Assembly (NCBI GenBank): GCA_003243425.1
Contig: QFQP01000006.1
Span: forward strand, 1 to 64,000
DNA from: Archangium gephyra
GTDB taxonomy: Bacteria > Myxococcota > Myxococcia > Myxococcales > Myxococcaceae
Length of the DNA: 64,000 nt
Direction of reading: 5' to 3'
Shown: piece after piece, positions 1-8,268 of the stretch
How positions within the stretch are numbered: position 1 is the first letter of the stretch
Layout: every line of letters starts with the position of its first letter
Notes under the pieces: model-generated
What the model was told of the DNA's origin: nothing
What the model saw: the letters and a program-made list of their open reading frames with translations, nothing else
Databases searched by the model: none
Translations under genes and position numbers: made by a program

Positions 1-75
1 CAGTGCATCCCCGCTACAGATCATCTCCACGTGTTTCGTGTCGATCCCGTCGTGGCAGTTATGCGGATCAGCTCT

Positions 76-969
76 CTAGAGCAGGCTCACCAGCGCCACG
101 CCGGCGGCCGCGCTCAGCGGGATCGAGAAGTTGTCGTCGACGCGCAGGCTCACCAGCTCGGCGATGGCGCCAGCCAGCCCGGCCGCACCGGCCAGCAGCA
201 ACGCCGTACCCACGCTCACGCCGTGGAACGCCACGAACAGCGCAAACACCACCAGCAGCGACGACGCGAAGAACGCCGCCGTGCCCTCCAGCGAGCGGCC
301 GTGCATCAGGCGAATGCGACCGAAGCGGCGGCCCACCAGCCCGGCGACCGGGTCGCCGATGCCCAGCACGGCCACGCCCGCCACGCACCACAGCGGCTGC
401 TGCGTGAGCGACAACAACAGCAGCGCCGTCGCGTACCAGGTCGCCGAGTTCACCCGGTGGCTCTCGTGCTCGTGCGCCACCGGCCCGAAGACCTTCATCA
501 ATAGCGCGTTGATGCGCGGAGAAATACGGCGCGAAATCTCACAGCCCCACGCGAACGTGGCCCACGCCACCGCGATGCCCGTCAGCACCGGCCACGGCAA
601 CGCTTCGATGGCGAACACCGCGAACGCGCCCGACGCCACGTGCAACAGCGAGCGCCGGTAGTTGGTGGGCCGCAGCGACGGCACGTGAATCGACTGCAGC
701 TGCAGCCCCCGGGCGAGCTCCATGTACGCCGGCTGCATGCGCTGCTTGAAGGTCAACCAGCTCGACCTGGTGTCGGTGGCGGGCAGCTCGGCCTTGAGGG
801 TGTCGGCCAGCGTGGCGTGGCGGCGCTCCAGCTTCGGCTGCAGCTCGGCCAGGCCCTTCTTCCACGCGGCGGCCATCTCGGCCCTCCAGCGCACCGGGTC
901 GATGTCGCTGAGCAGGCGGTGAAGTTCGAGGGCGAGGTCGCGGTCTTCCACCAGCTCGGCTGACGTCAT
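76..969 (-). CDS. Dolichol/polyprenol kinase-like membrane protein
   Basis: The 297-residue protein resembles the SEC59/VTE5/DGK2 family of CTP-dependent lipid kinases, which phosphorylate polyprenols, phytol or diacylglycerol in the membrane. Residues 1-95 are a soluble, charged, probably helical extension; from about 105 to the end it is a series of hydrophobic segments. The family signature is visible as GIGDPVAGLVGRRFGR near residues 203-218, a following RSLEGT motif and a terminal DDNFSIPL near 278-285. The ATG at 969 was chosen because upstream in-frame sequence is not protein-like and overlaps the divergent regulator. It is transcribed away from the regulator at 1122. The lipid substrate cannot be told from sequence. 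Family call is fairly firm; the N-terminal extension has no recognised role. Confidence 0.75.
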   Translation of the reverse strand: MTSAELVEDRDLALELHRLLSDIDPVRWRAEMAAAWKKGLAELQPKLERRHATLADTLKAELPATDTRSSWLTFKQRMQPAYMELARGLQLQSIHVPSLRPTNYRRSLLHVASGAFAVFAIEALPWPVLTGIAVAWATFAWGCEISRRISPRINALLMKVFGPVAHEHESHRVNSATWYATALLLLSLTQQPLWCVAGVAVLGIGDPVAGLVGRRFGRIRLMHGRSLEGTAAFFASSLLVVFALFVAFHGVSVGTALLLAGAAGLAGAIAELVSLRVDDNFSIPLSAAAGVALVSLL

Positions 970-1121
970 GGCGCAGGCATCAACACGGCTCGGCGCCGAT
1001 TTCCCACCGCAGACTGATGACGCACTGACACTTCGATGACGAATTTCCGTTGAAACCGAAAAATTCCGCCGATTTCGGGTGCCTCGTGTGGACCGATCGG
1101 CCATGTCACAGTGCTTCGCCC

Positions 1122-2465
1122 GTGATTCAGGTTTTTCCTGATGCAGCCGTGCAGCACCTTCTGGTCGTGACCGACGCGCCCGAAGCGTGGTCGTCGGTGG
1201 CGCCGTTTCTCCAGCAGCGCGGTTGGAACCTGTCGTGGGCGGTGTCGACCCGGCATGCGCTGTTGCGGCTCGAGACCGCAAAGGCGCCGTGGCGCGTCGT
1301 GCTCTGTGACTTGAGAGACGACGACGAGAACCTCTCGACGGTCGAAGCCCTGCTCGCGCAGTTCCCGGAGCTCACGGTGCTGCTGGCCTGCGAAGAGAGC
1401 GGCATCTCGCTGGCGGTGCGGGCGCTGCGGAGCGGCGCGAGTGAGGTCATCGAGCGGCCGCTGGGCTTCGAGTCGCTGCTCGGAACTCTCGAGCGCGTGG
1501 CGAAGGTCGAGCCGGCGCCGGTGGTGGAGCCGCCCGGGTTCGCGTCGTTGCTGGGTCACAGCCCGGCCATGCGCGAGCTGATGCGGGTGATGGAGCGCGT
1601 GGCCGACCGCGAGTTCACGGTGATGCTTTCGGGGGAAGCAGGCACCGGGAAGGAGCTGGTGGCGCGCGCGCTCCATCAGGCGAGCCGTCGTCGCGCAGGG
1701 CCGTTCGTGGCGTTGAACTGCGCGGCGCTGCCGGAGTCGCTGCTCGAGAGTGAGCTGTTCGGCCACGTGGCCAACGCCTTCACCGACGCCGGTGACGAGC
1801 GGCTGGGGTTGTTGCGCTCGGCGTCGGGCGGCACCTTGTTCCTGGACCAGATCGGCGACCTGCCGCGCGCGTTGCAGCCGAAGCTGTTGCGCGTGTTGCA
1901 GGAACGCACGGTGCGCCCGCTCGGCGCGAGCCGGGAAGAGCCCATCGACGTGCGCGTCATCTGCGCGGTGACCGGCTCGCTGCACGACGCGGTGGCCGCC
2001 GGTGCCTTCCGGGAAGATCTCTATTTCCGGCTCGACGTGGTGCGCCTCGACCTCCCGCCGCTGCGCACGCGCGAGACCGACGTGCTGCTGCTGGCCGACC
2101 ATTTCCTCGCCGTGCACGCTCAGCGCACGCAGCAGCCGCTGCGGCACCTGAGCCTCGAAGTCGCCGCGCGGTTCCTCGAGTACGAATGGCCGGGCAACGT
2201 GCGCGAGCTGTTCGGCGTGCTCGAAGGCGTGCTCGCGTTGTCGAGCCACGAGGTCATCGACGTCTCCGAGCTGCCCCGCTCCATCGCCACCGCGACGCGG
2301 CCGCTGCCCTCCATCACCGACTCCTCGCTGCGGCCGTGGGCGGAGGTCGAGAAGGGCTACATCCTCCAGGTGATGAACGCCCTCAAAGGCAACAAGCGGC
2401 AGGCGGCGCTGACGCTCGGGCTCGATCGCACCACGCTGTACCGCAAGCTCCAGGCGTGGAGCTGA
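1122..2465 (+). CDS. Atypical NtrC-family enhancer-binding protein (degenerate receiver and AAA+ motifs)
   Basis: Order is receiver-like domain (about 10-125), AAA+ sigma-54 activation domain (about 140-370) and a C-terminal Fis-type helix-turn-helix (NKRQAALTLGLDRTTLYRKL). The Walker A motif GEAGTGKE and the arginine-finger region FREDLYFRLDVV are intact. However, the Walker B segment reads GGTLFLDQIGDLP, with Gln in place of the usual catalytic Glu; the sigma-54 contact loop GAFTGA reads NAFTDA; and the sensor I ATN is replaced by AVT. The receiver keeps a phosphoacceptor Asp (VVLCDL) but has TD for the acidic pair and RP for the KP lysine motif. It may therefore act as a DNA-binding regulator that does not activate sigma-54 polymerase in the usual way. 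Start is uncertain: GTG at 1122 or 1149, or TTG at 1050. The next gene begins within about 20 bases of its stop. Confidence 0.85.
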   Translation: MIQVFPDAAVQHLLVVTDAPEAWSSVAPFLQQRGWNLSWAVSTRHALLRLETAKAPWRVVLCDLRDDDENLSTVEALLAQFPELTVLLACEESGISLAVRALRSGASEVIERPLGFESLLGTLERVAKVEPAPVVEPPGFASLLGHSPAMRELMRVMERVADREFTVMLSGEAGTGKELVARALHQASRRRAGPFVALNCAALPESLLESELFGHVANAFTDAGDERLGLLRSASGGTLFLDQIGDLPRALQPKLLRVLQERTVRPLGASREEPIDVRVICAVTGSLHDAVAAGAFREDLYFRLDVVRLDLPPLRTRETDVLLLADHFLAVHAQRTQQPLRHLSLEVAARFLEYEWPGNVRELFGVLEGVLALSSHEVIDVSELPRSIATATRPLPSITDSSLRPWAEVEKGYILQVMNALKGNKRQAALTLGLDRTTLYRKLQAWS

Positions 2466-2484
2466 GCTGTTGTACGAAGGGCGG

Positions 2485-4854
2485 GTGCGTCTCCTCGTCC
2501 TCCCGCTGACCCTCGCGCTGGTCGCCTGTCCTCCTGAAGCAGCTCCGACGTACGGCGGGCTGTCCGTCACGTCGTCGAAGTCGTCGCTCGCGGTCACCAG
2601 GGGCGACAAGACGCTCCTCGACAACACGAAGGTCAGCACCCGCGTCGGCCGCGCCCGCTACGAGATGCAGTACGGCAGCTGGAAGGTCACCGATTCCCAG
2701 AACGCGGCGAACGAAGCGGCATCGTTCTCGTGGAGCTCGACCACCAGAGACGTCGCCACCGGCGCGTTCGTGAACGCCGACGACGCGCCGCTGGTGAACG
2801 TCGAAGCGCGCTCGTCGGGCGAAGGTGTGCTGGCCATCACCTACACGGCGACCGACCCCGCGACGAACCGCCTGACCGTTTCTCTGCGCTGTGAAGACGC
2901 AGACCGTTTCCTGGGCTTCGGGGGGCAGGCCGATGCCATCGACCACCGCGGCCACCTGGTGACCATGTGGACCAGCGAGCCCGGCATCGGCAAGCAGATG
3001 GAAGACGACGAGTACCCCGCGCTGTGGATGCTGGTCGGCACGCGCCACGCGTCGAGCTTCGGGTTGCCGACGTGGGTCTCGAACCGCGGCTACCAGGGAC
3101 TCGTCGAGAGCGATGCCCGTTCCATCTTCGACGTGTGCAAAACAGACACGGGTATTTTCAGAATCGAAGTATGGGCAAACACATTCACGCTGCATGTCTA
3201 TGAAGGCGAGCCGAAGCAGGCGGTCGAACGTGCGACTGCGGGGTTGTTGGGGCGGCCGTTGCAGCCGCCTCCGCTGGCGTTCGCGCCGTGGAACGACGCC
3301 ATCTTCGGTTCTGCCGAAGTGCGCCGCTTCGCGAACTTTCTGCGCGACAACGACATTCCCTCGTCGGCCATCTGGACGGAAGACTTCCGTGGCGGGCGTG
3401 ACGAGGCGACGGGCTACCGGCTCATCGAAGAGTGGGACACCGACCGCACGCTGTACCCCGACGTGGAGCAGGTGGCCGCCGACCTCGCGGCGCTCGGCTA
3501 CTCATGGCAGTCGTACTTCAACACCTTCGTGGTGACCGAGACGCGCATCTACGCCGAAGGTCTTGCCGGGGGTCACCTCGTGGGCGCGGCTGACGGAGGC
3601 ACCGGGCCATACCTGTACGACGGCGTGACGTTCAAGAAGACCGCGATGGCTGACCTGTCGCGGCCCGAGACGCGCGAGTGGGTGAAGTCGTACCTGCGCA
3701 GGTCCCTCGACGAGGGCTTCACCGGGTGGATGGCGGACTACGGCGAATGGCTGCCGCACGACGCGAAGTTGTTCAGCGGTGAAGACCCGTTGGTGGCGCA
3801 CAACCGCTACGCGCTCGAGTGGGCGAAGCTGAATCAGGAGGTGATGCTGGAGCGCACCGACGGCGTGCAGCGGCTGTTCTTCTCGCGCGCGGGTTGGGTG
3901 GGCAGCAACAAGGTGACGCCGGTGGTGTGGGCCGGCGACCAGCGCACGTCGTTCCAGAAAGACGACGGGCTGGTCACCGTGATTCCCATGGGCATCAACC
4001 TCGGGCTCGCGGGCGTGAACACCTACGCGCACGACATCGCCGGGTATCAGTCGAACACCAACCCGCCGTCGACCAAGGAGCTGTTCTTCCGCTGGACGTC
4101 GCTCGGTGCGCTGACGCCGGTGATGCGCACGCACCACGGCATCGACGCGCGCAACAACTGGAACCTCGAGAAGGATGCGGAGACGACCGCGCACTACAAG
4201 CGCTGGGCGAAGTTCCACATTCAGTTGTTCCCGTTCTTCGACGCGCTGTCTGCGCAGGCAGAGGCGACGGGCGTGTCGACGTTGCGTGGGCTTGCGGTCG
4301 TTTCTCCCGGTGACGATCGCGCGTGGACGGTGAGTGACGAGTACTGCCTGGGTGACGACGTGCTGGTGGCGCCGGTGGTCGACGAAGGCGCGACGTCACG
4401 CACCGTGTATTTCCCCGAAGGCACGTGGGTGCAGTGGGGTGGTTCCCAGCGCGTGACCGGCCCGACGGAGGTGGTGGTGCAGGCGCCGGTCGGTGAGATC
4501 CCGGTGTTCGTGCGCGCGGGGGCCGTGGTGCCGCGGTTGCCGTCGCGGGTGGACACGCTGATTCCGGCGGCGCCGCCGGTGGTCGACCTCGACGACGTGA
4601 AGAACGAGCGCGTGGTGCTGGTCGCCTCGGGCGCGGCGGGCTCGTTCATCGAGCGCGACGGCACGAAGTACGAAGTCACGACGTCATCGGCTTCCGACTT
4701 CACGTTGCCGGCGTGTGCGAGCGCGAGTCAGCGCGGGTGCGTCGACGGAAACGTGGCGCGGCTGGAAGGCACGACGCTCACGTTCCCGGGCGGCGAGCTC
4801 ACCATCACCGGTTGGCCGTCACGCACCTACGACGTGGAAGTTCTCGGAATTTGA
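2485..4854 (+). CDS. Glycoside hydrolase family 31 lipoprotein (alpha-glycosidase)
   Basis: The protein starts at a GTG giving a short signal with lipobox LVAC, so it should be a lipid-anchored envelope enzyme; an in-frame TTG at 2470 is an alternative. The GH31 barrel carries the nucleophile in WMADYGEWLP (Asp 418) and the acid/base Asp in VVWAGDQ (Asp 485). The 67-residue spacing and surrounding sequence resemble the YihQ-like branch (E. coli Asp405/Asp472 from memory). The QDWSG motif that helps YihQ bind the sulfonate of sulfoquinovose is here EDFRGG, so sulfoquinovose is not a safe substrate call. A beta-sandwich follows, ending TITGWPSRTYDVEVLGI. Its closeness to the upstream regulator suggests co-transcription. 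Bases 3130-3210 use codons (AGA, GTA, ATT, ACA) unlike the rest of the gene. Confidence 0.85.
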   Translation: MRLLVLPLTLALVACPPEAAPTYGGLSVTSSKSSLAVTRGDKTLLDNTKVSTRVGRARYEMQYGSWKVTDSQNAANEAASFSWSSTTRDVATGAFVNADDAPLVNVEARSSGEGVLAITYTATDPATNRLTVSLRCEDADRFLGFGGQADAIDHRGHLVTMWTSEPGIGKQMEDDEYPALWMLVGTRHASSFGLPTWVSNRGYQGLVESDARSIFDVCKTDTGIFRIEVWANTFTLHVYEGEPKQAVERATAGLLGRPLQPPPLAFAPWNDAIFGSAEVRRFANFLRDNDIPSSAIWTEDFRGGRDEATGYRLIEEWDTDRTLYPDVEQVAADLAALGYSWQSYFNTFVVTETRIYAEGLAGGHLVGAADGGTGPYLYDGVTFKKTAMADLSRPETREWVKSYLRRSLDEGFTGWMADYGEWLPHDAKLFSGEDPLVAHNRYALEWAKLNQEVMLERTDGVQRLFFSRAGWVGSNKVTPVVWAGDQRTSFQKDDGLVTVIPMGINLGLAGVNTYAHDIAGYQSNTNPPSTKELFFRWTSLGALTPVMRTHHGIDARNNWNLEKDAETTAHYKRWAKFHIQLFPFFDALSAQAEATGVSTLRGLAVVSPGDDRAWTVSDEYCLGDDVLVAPVVDEGATSRTVYFPEGTWVQWGGSQRVTGPTEVVVQAPVGEIPVFVRAGAVVPRLPSRVDTLIPAAPPVVDLDDVKNERVVLVASGAAGSFIERDGTKYEVTTSSASDFTLPACASASQRGCVDGNVARLEGTTLTFPGGELTITGWPSRTYDVEVLGI

Positions 4855-4861
4855 AGCGCGC

Positions 4862-5719
4862 TCATTCAGACGATTGCGCCGCGCGAGCGAGGGCGGAGCT
4901 GCAGTACTCGGCGGTGTAGTTTTCTTCGCTCTCGTAGCTCGTCGAGTCGCGAATCGCCTGTAGCGACGCGCGCACTTCATGATGCTGTTCGCGTGTCAGG
5001 CCGCACGCGAGGTGCACGCACGAGACGTCGCACGCGCTGGCTGGTGACGCTGTGGCGAGGCGATGCACTCGCTCGATGAGCGCTTCGAGCACCGCGATCT
5101 GACGATGGCGTTCGCCGAGCCATCGCGCGTATCCGCTGCGGTCACTCGATTGCATCGGCTGTGTGAGCTGCGCTCGGCGCTGCGCGCACGTGGTGTGCAG
5201 GAACGTCCAGAAGTGGCGCAGCTGCGTTCCGCTGAGTGATGTCACGCCATCTTCTGGTGCTTTGGCTGCGCGCGTCGCTTCATGCATCGCGACTCGAACC
5301 GCCTGCGCGGTGAGCCGTTGGCGGGCGCTCGCGGGAGTCATCGATTCGAGCTCGTCCTCTCTCGGGTTGGTCGCATCGGCGACGAGATCTTCGGCGCTGA
5401 CCCCGGTTTCCATCGAGACACGCATGCCATCAGCGCGCAGTCGCTCGATGCTTACGGTGCCGGTGGTCGCGTCGACGCTTCCAATACGGAAGCGAGTGCC
5501 ACTGATGGTGACCCAGTCGCCGGGCTTCACCTTCACCTCCGGAGGTCGCCATGCCGTGAGTCTCGCGCTGAGCCGCGCGGAGAGATCGGGATGCCTGTTC
5601 AGTAGAGCGAGCGTCCCACCCTCGCGCTGCGCTGCCTTGAACGCCGACGGGTCTCTGCTCTGCAATTCCTCGTCGAACTCAGCGACCACCGCCACGAACT
5701 GCTCGATCGTCATCCGCAT
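4862..5719 (-). CDS. Protein of unknown function (285 aa)
   Basis: I do not recognise this family. The start at 5719 is set by a strong Shine-Dalgarno (GGGGAGG, bases 5726-5732) seven bases upstream; a second ATG lies two codons on. No signal peptide or membrane segment is visible. Residues 1-60 are helical and charged; residues about 70-125 contain a small beta-rich stretch (KPGDWVTISGTRFRIGSVD) that reads like an SH3-like or KOW-like barrel; the rest is helical with several cysteines (ACDVSCVHLACG). The 3' end lies seven bases from the convergent GH31 stop. Probably cytoplasmic. Confidence 0.6.
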   Translation of the reverse strand: MRMTIEQFVAVVAEFDEELQSRDPSAFKAAQREGGTLALLNRHPDLSARLSARLTAWRPPEVKVKPGDWVTISGTRFRIGSVDATTGTVSIERLRADGMRVSMETGVSAEDLVADATNPREDELESMTPASARQRLTAQAVRVAMHEATRAAKAPEDGVTSLSGTQLRHFWTFLHTTCAQRRAQLTQPMQSSDRSGYARWLGERHRQIAVLEALIERVHRLATASPASACDVSCVHLACGLTREQHHEVRASLQAIRDSTSYESEENYTAEYCSSALARAAQSSE

Positions 5720-5811
5720 GTGCCGCCTCCCCGCGTGTGGAGCCGCGACGAGAGCATGCGGGTGTGACATGTGCCGACACGGCGCCAGACTGAGCAAGCC
5801 GAATCAATCAC

Positions 5812-6761
5812 TTACGAGTTGTCCCAGTGCGTCACCAACGTCTTGAACGCCGCGTCGTAGTCGTCGTGGCCGTAGTTCAACGCCCGCATCGCCTGCTCGG
5901 GCTCCACGAACGCGTTGCTGTCGTGCAGATACGAGAACCGGCCGATCGCGAGCCCGCGTTCCTTGCCCAGCAACGCCGGCCCGAGGCCCGACAGCCCACC
6001 GAAGAACACGAACGCACCGCGCGAGAGCTTGAACACGTGCCGCTTCTTCCCCAACTCGGCGAGCAGTCGCCGCGCCCACTCGTCCCACGTCCAATTCACG
6101 CCGCCCAGCGCGTACGCACCACTGGCAGCGTCGCCTTCGATCGCGCCGATGGCCGCCTGACCGACCTGCTTCGCGGTCACCGCCGCGGTGCCACCGGTCG
6201 CGAAGAACATCGCCACCGGGCCGGTCAGCATCGAGAAGATGAACGTCCACGGCGGCACGTTGTCGCTGCGTGAGCCGATGATGTACGGCAGCTCGAGCAC
6301 GAACACGCGGAAGTCGGGCGAAGCCATCGCCAGCAACGCGTCCCGCTGCGCCGCTCTCGACGTGATGTACGGGTGGTGCTTCGCGAGCTCCAGCTCGGGG
6401 CGCGTGCGCTCGAAGTGCGTGAAGTAGCTCCCGTGGCCACGAACGACTTCACGCCCGCCGCACGAGCCGCCCGGGCCACGCGCGTGCAGACGTTCACGTG
6501 GTCTTCGAGGAACACCTTCAGCGCCGGCCGCGGGTGCGCTTCGCGGTCGTCGAGGCCCAGCGCGTACACCACCGCGTCGTGCCCGCTGCACAGCGCACGA
6601 AGCTCGTCTTCGGTGGCCGTCGTCACGTCACACCGTTCGAAACGAACGTCGGTCCGCTTCTTCGAGCGCGCGACGACCTTCACGCCATGTCCACGTGACA
6701 CTGCTTCATCGACGGCCGCTCCACCGAGCAGGCCGGTCCCACCGAATACGAGAACGTTCAC
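5812..6761 (-). pseudogene. NAD(P)-dependent epimerase/NmrA-type reductase, frameshifted
   Basis: Two reading frames make one protein. The N-terminal part begins at a GTG (6761) and gives VNVLVFGGTGLLGG, the Rossmann dinucleotide-binding motif, down to KSFVATG. The sequence then continues in another frame as SYFTHFERTRPELELAKHHPYITSR and runs to the stop at 5812. The switch lies at the CCC run 6430-6432; one extra C would restore a single frame of about 316 residues. The start codon overlaps the stop of the START-domain gene (GTGA), so the genes are translationally coupled. The family comprises atypical SDRs that reduce or epimerise nucleotide-linked or quinone substrates; no substrate can be assigned. 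The break could be an assembly error. Confidence 0.75.
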
Positions 6762-7321
6762 AACGAAGCAGTCTTGAGCAGTCGCTTCATCACGCCCAGC
6801 TCCAGGTTGCGCCGCGGGCCTTCCGACAGGAACGCCGGCACGTCGCCGCCGGGCTCCGAGTAGCTCACGTACTCGATGTCGGTCTGCTCGCCGTTGCGCA
6901 CGAACTTCCACGCGCCCTTGATCTTCGCCACCCGTACCCAGCCATCGGGCAGCGGCGGCGCCAGCTCGTTGGCCGTCTCGAAGAACACCGTACAGCTGTC
7001 GCCCTGCATCACCTTGCGCCAGTGCACCGCGTAGTCTCGCTGAGACACGATGGGCGCGGTGCGCTGGTCGTAGGTGACGCGCTCGTTGGGGCCTTCTTTC
7101 AGAATCTTGCGCTTCACCTGGCTGGCGTCGGCCTTCGGCACCGTGCCATCGCCGTAGGCCGCGTTGCACAGTGACTCCACCGACGCCTTGGAGTGCGCAG
7201 TGAAGCGCAGCTCCTTGAAGCTCGAACCGTCCACCGGCCGCTCCTCCACCTTCACGCCGTCGACGTTCTCCACGAGCGAAAAGCCGCCCGCCGCCAGGAC
7301 CATCGTCAACACCAGCTTCAT
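6758..7321 (-). CDS. START-domain lipid-binding protein, secreted
   Basis: This 187-residue protein has a short signal peptide (MKLVLTMVLAAGGFS) and then one START/StAR-like domain: the segments SKASVESLCNAAYGDG, KEGPNERVTYDQRTAPIVSQRDYAVHWRK and GWVRVAKIKGAWKF match the typical START strand order. START domains hold a single hydrophobic ligand such as a sterol or phospholipid in a helix-grip pocket. It lies between a ferritin-like diiron protein (10 bases upstream) and the epimerase (GTGA overlap), so the three form one operon, perhaps acting on a lipid substrate (inference). Confidence 0.8.
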   Translation of the reverse strand: MKLVLTMVLAAGGFSLVENVDGVKVEERPVDGSSFKELRFTAHSKASVESLCNAAYGDGTVPKADASQVKRKILKEGPNERVTYDQRTAPIVSQRDYAVHWRKVMQGDSCTVFFETANELAPPLPDGWVRVAKIKGAWKFVRNGEQTDIEYVSYSEPGGDVPAFLSEGPRRNLELGVMKRLLKTASL

Positions 7322-7331
7322 GACTCACTCC

Positions 7332-8183
7332 TCACGCGAAGAACGCGCGCCGACGCACTTCCTCGGGGAGATCCCCGAAATCGAACGTCCCAATCCGGCC
7401 CAGCTCTGACTGCCCGTACCCGAGCGCCACCAGCTCCTTGTTGAGGCTCTGGTTGCTCAGCGACACCAACCCCGCGAGCGGTCGCGCCACGGCGCGGCCG
7501 ATGGCTCCGGTCATCACGCGGTTGAACGTCACGTGACCGATTTCATCGATGAGCACCTCCGTGAGGCGCTGCTCCATCGACTCGCGCACGCGCGGTTCGT
7601 TGGGGAACAGCGTGCGCAGTCGTCGCAGCATCCAGTCGAAGACATGCACCCCCGCTATCTCCGAGCCGAGGAGCAGCGGGTGGAAGAGTGTCTTCGGTAA
7701 CCGCGCCAGCGAGCCGATGAGCACGCGCAGCGGCAACGCCGGTCGCCACGCGCCCGTGACCTGGAGCCCCTCGTAGTGGCCCGCAGCGCCGACGAGCAGC
7801 CGCGTGTGGTACGTCTCTTCGGCGGTGAGTGTGCGCTCGACCTCGGCGGCGACGCCCGGCGCCTGCATCAACGCCTTGCGCGCCCGGCCCACCACCTCGA
7901 CGCCGTAGGCCTCGCCGGCGTTGATCTTCACGAAGGTGAGCAGCGCGAGCTCGTCTTCGCTCACGTTCTTCTCGTTGAACGCCGCGTAGTTGCGGTTGAA
8001 GCGCTCGGCGTCGACGGGCGTGCTCGCGGTCACGCGCGAGGGGTCGAACTCGGTCGCCATGCGCGCGTCACGCGCCGCGAAGCCCGGGCCGTTCCGCTTC
8101 TCGAGGAACTTGCGGTACTCGGTCAGCACCTCTTCGGAGCGTGAAACTTCAGGAGCAGGTCCGTAGAAGCTGAGCGTGTTCAT
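7332..8183 (-). CDS. Ferritin-like diiron protein
   Basis: A 283-residue helical protein with a full set of diiron ligands in the ferritin/RNR pattern: Glu in NAGEAYGVEVV, an ExxH pair in EETYHTRLL, Glu in LGSEIAGVHVF, and a second ExxH in LIDEIGHVTF. Such proteins usually use O2 to oxidise, desaturate or N-oxygenate a substrate. The ATG at 8183 is followed by a normal N-terminus, while upstream in-frame sequence runs into the divergent LysR gene. It is the first gene of the operon with the START and epimerase genes, and the LysR regulator at 8269 points away, suggesting that LysR controls it. The substrate is unknown. Confidence 0.7.
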   Translation of the reverse strand: MNTLSFYGPAPEVSRSEEVLTEYRKFLEKRNGPGFAARDARMATEFDPSRVTASTPVDAERFNRNYAAFNEKNVSEDELALLTFVKINAGEAYGVEVVGRARKALMQAPGVAAEVERTLTAEETYHTRLLVGAAGHYEGLQVTGAWRPALPLRVLIGSLARLPKTLFHPLLLGSEIAGVHVFDWMLRRLRTLFPNEPRVRESMEQRLTEVLIDEIGHVTFNRVMTGAIGRAVARPLAGLVSLSNQSLNKELVALGYGQSELGRIGTFDFGDLPEEVRRRAFFA

Positions 8184-8268
8184 GGCGTGATCAGGTACGA
8201 ACCCGGGGTGTGTCGCCAATGCCTCGCACGCGCACACTGGTGTTGCGTCAGTGCTACACCCCCGTTTC

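Noticed and set aside
1..75. Minus-strand reading after the first gene (CHDGIDTKHVEMICSGDAL)
   Set aside because: In frame after the stop, with candidate starts but only a few codons inside the window; cannot tell whether it begins a gene beyond the edge.
966..2639. 557-codon minus-strand frame over the regulator gene
   Set aside because: Low-complexity Arg/Gln/His translation, antisense to a clear enhancer-binding protein.
2485..4854. Sulfoquinovosidase (yihQ) assignment
   Set aside because: Overall layout fits, but the QDWSG recognition motif is changed and no sulfoquinovose pathway genes are nearby.
6430..6432. Programmed ribosomal frameshift in the epimerase gene
   Set aside because: The run is only CCC with no slippery heptamer, stop context or stimulatory structure; a missing base is simpler.
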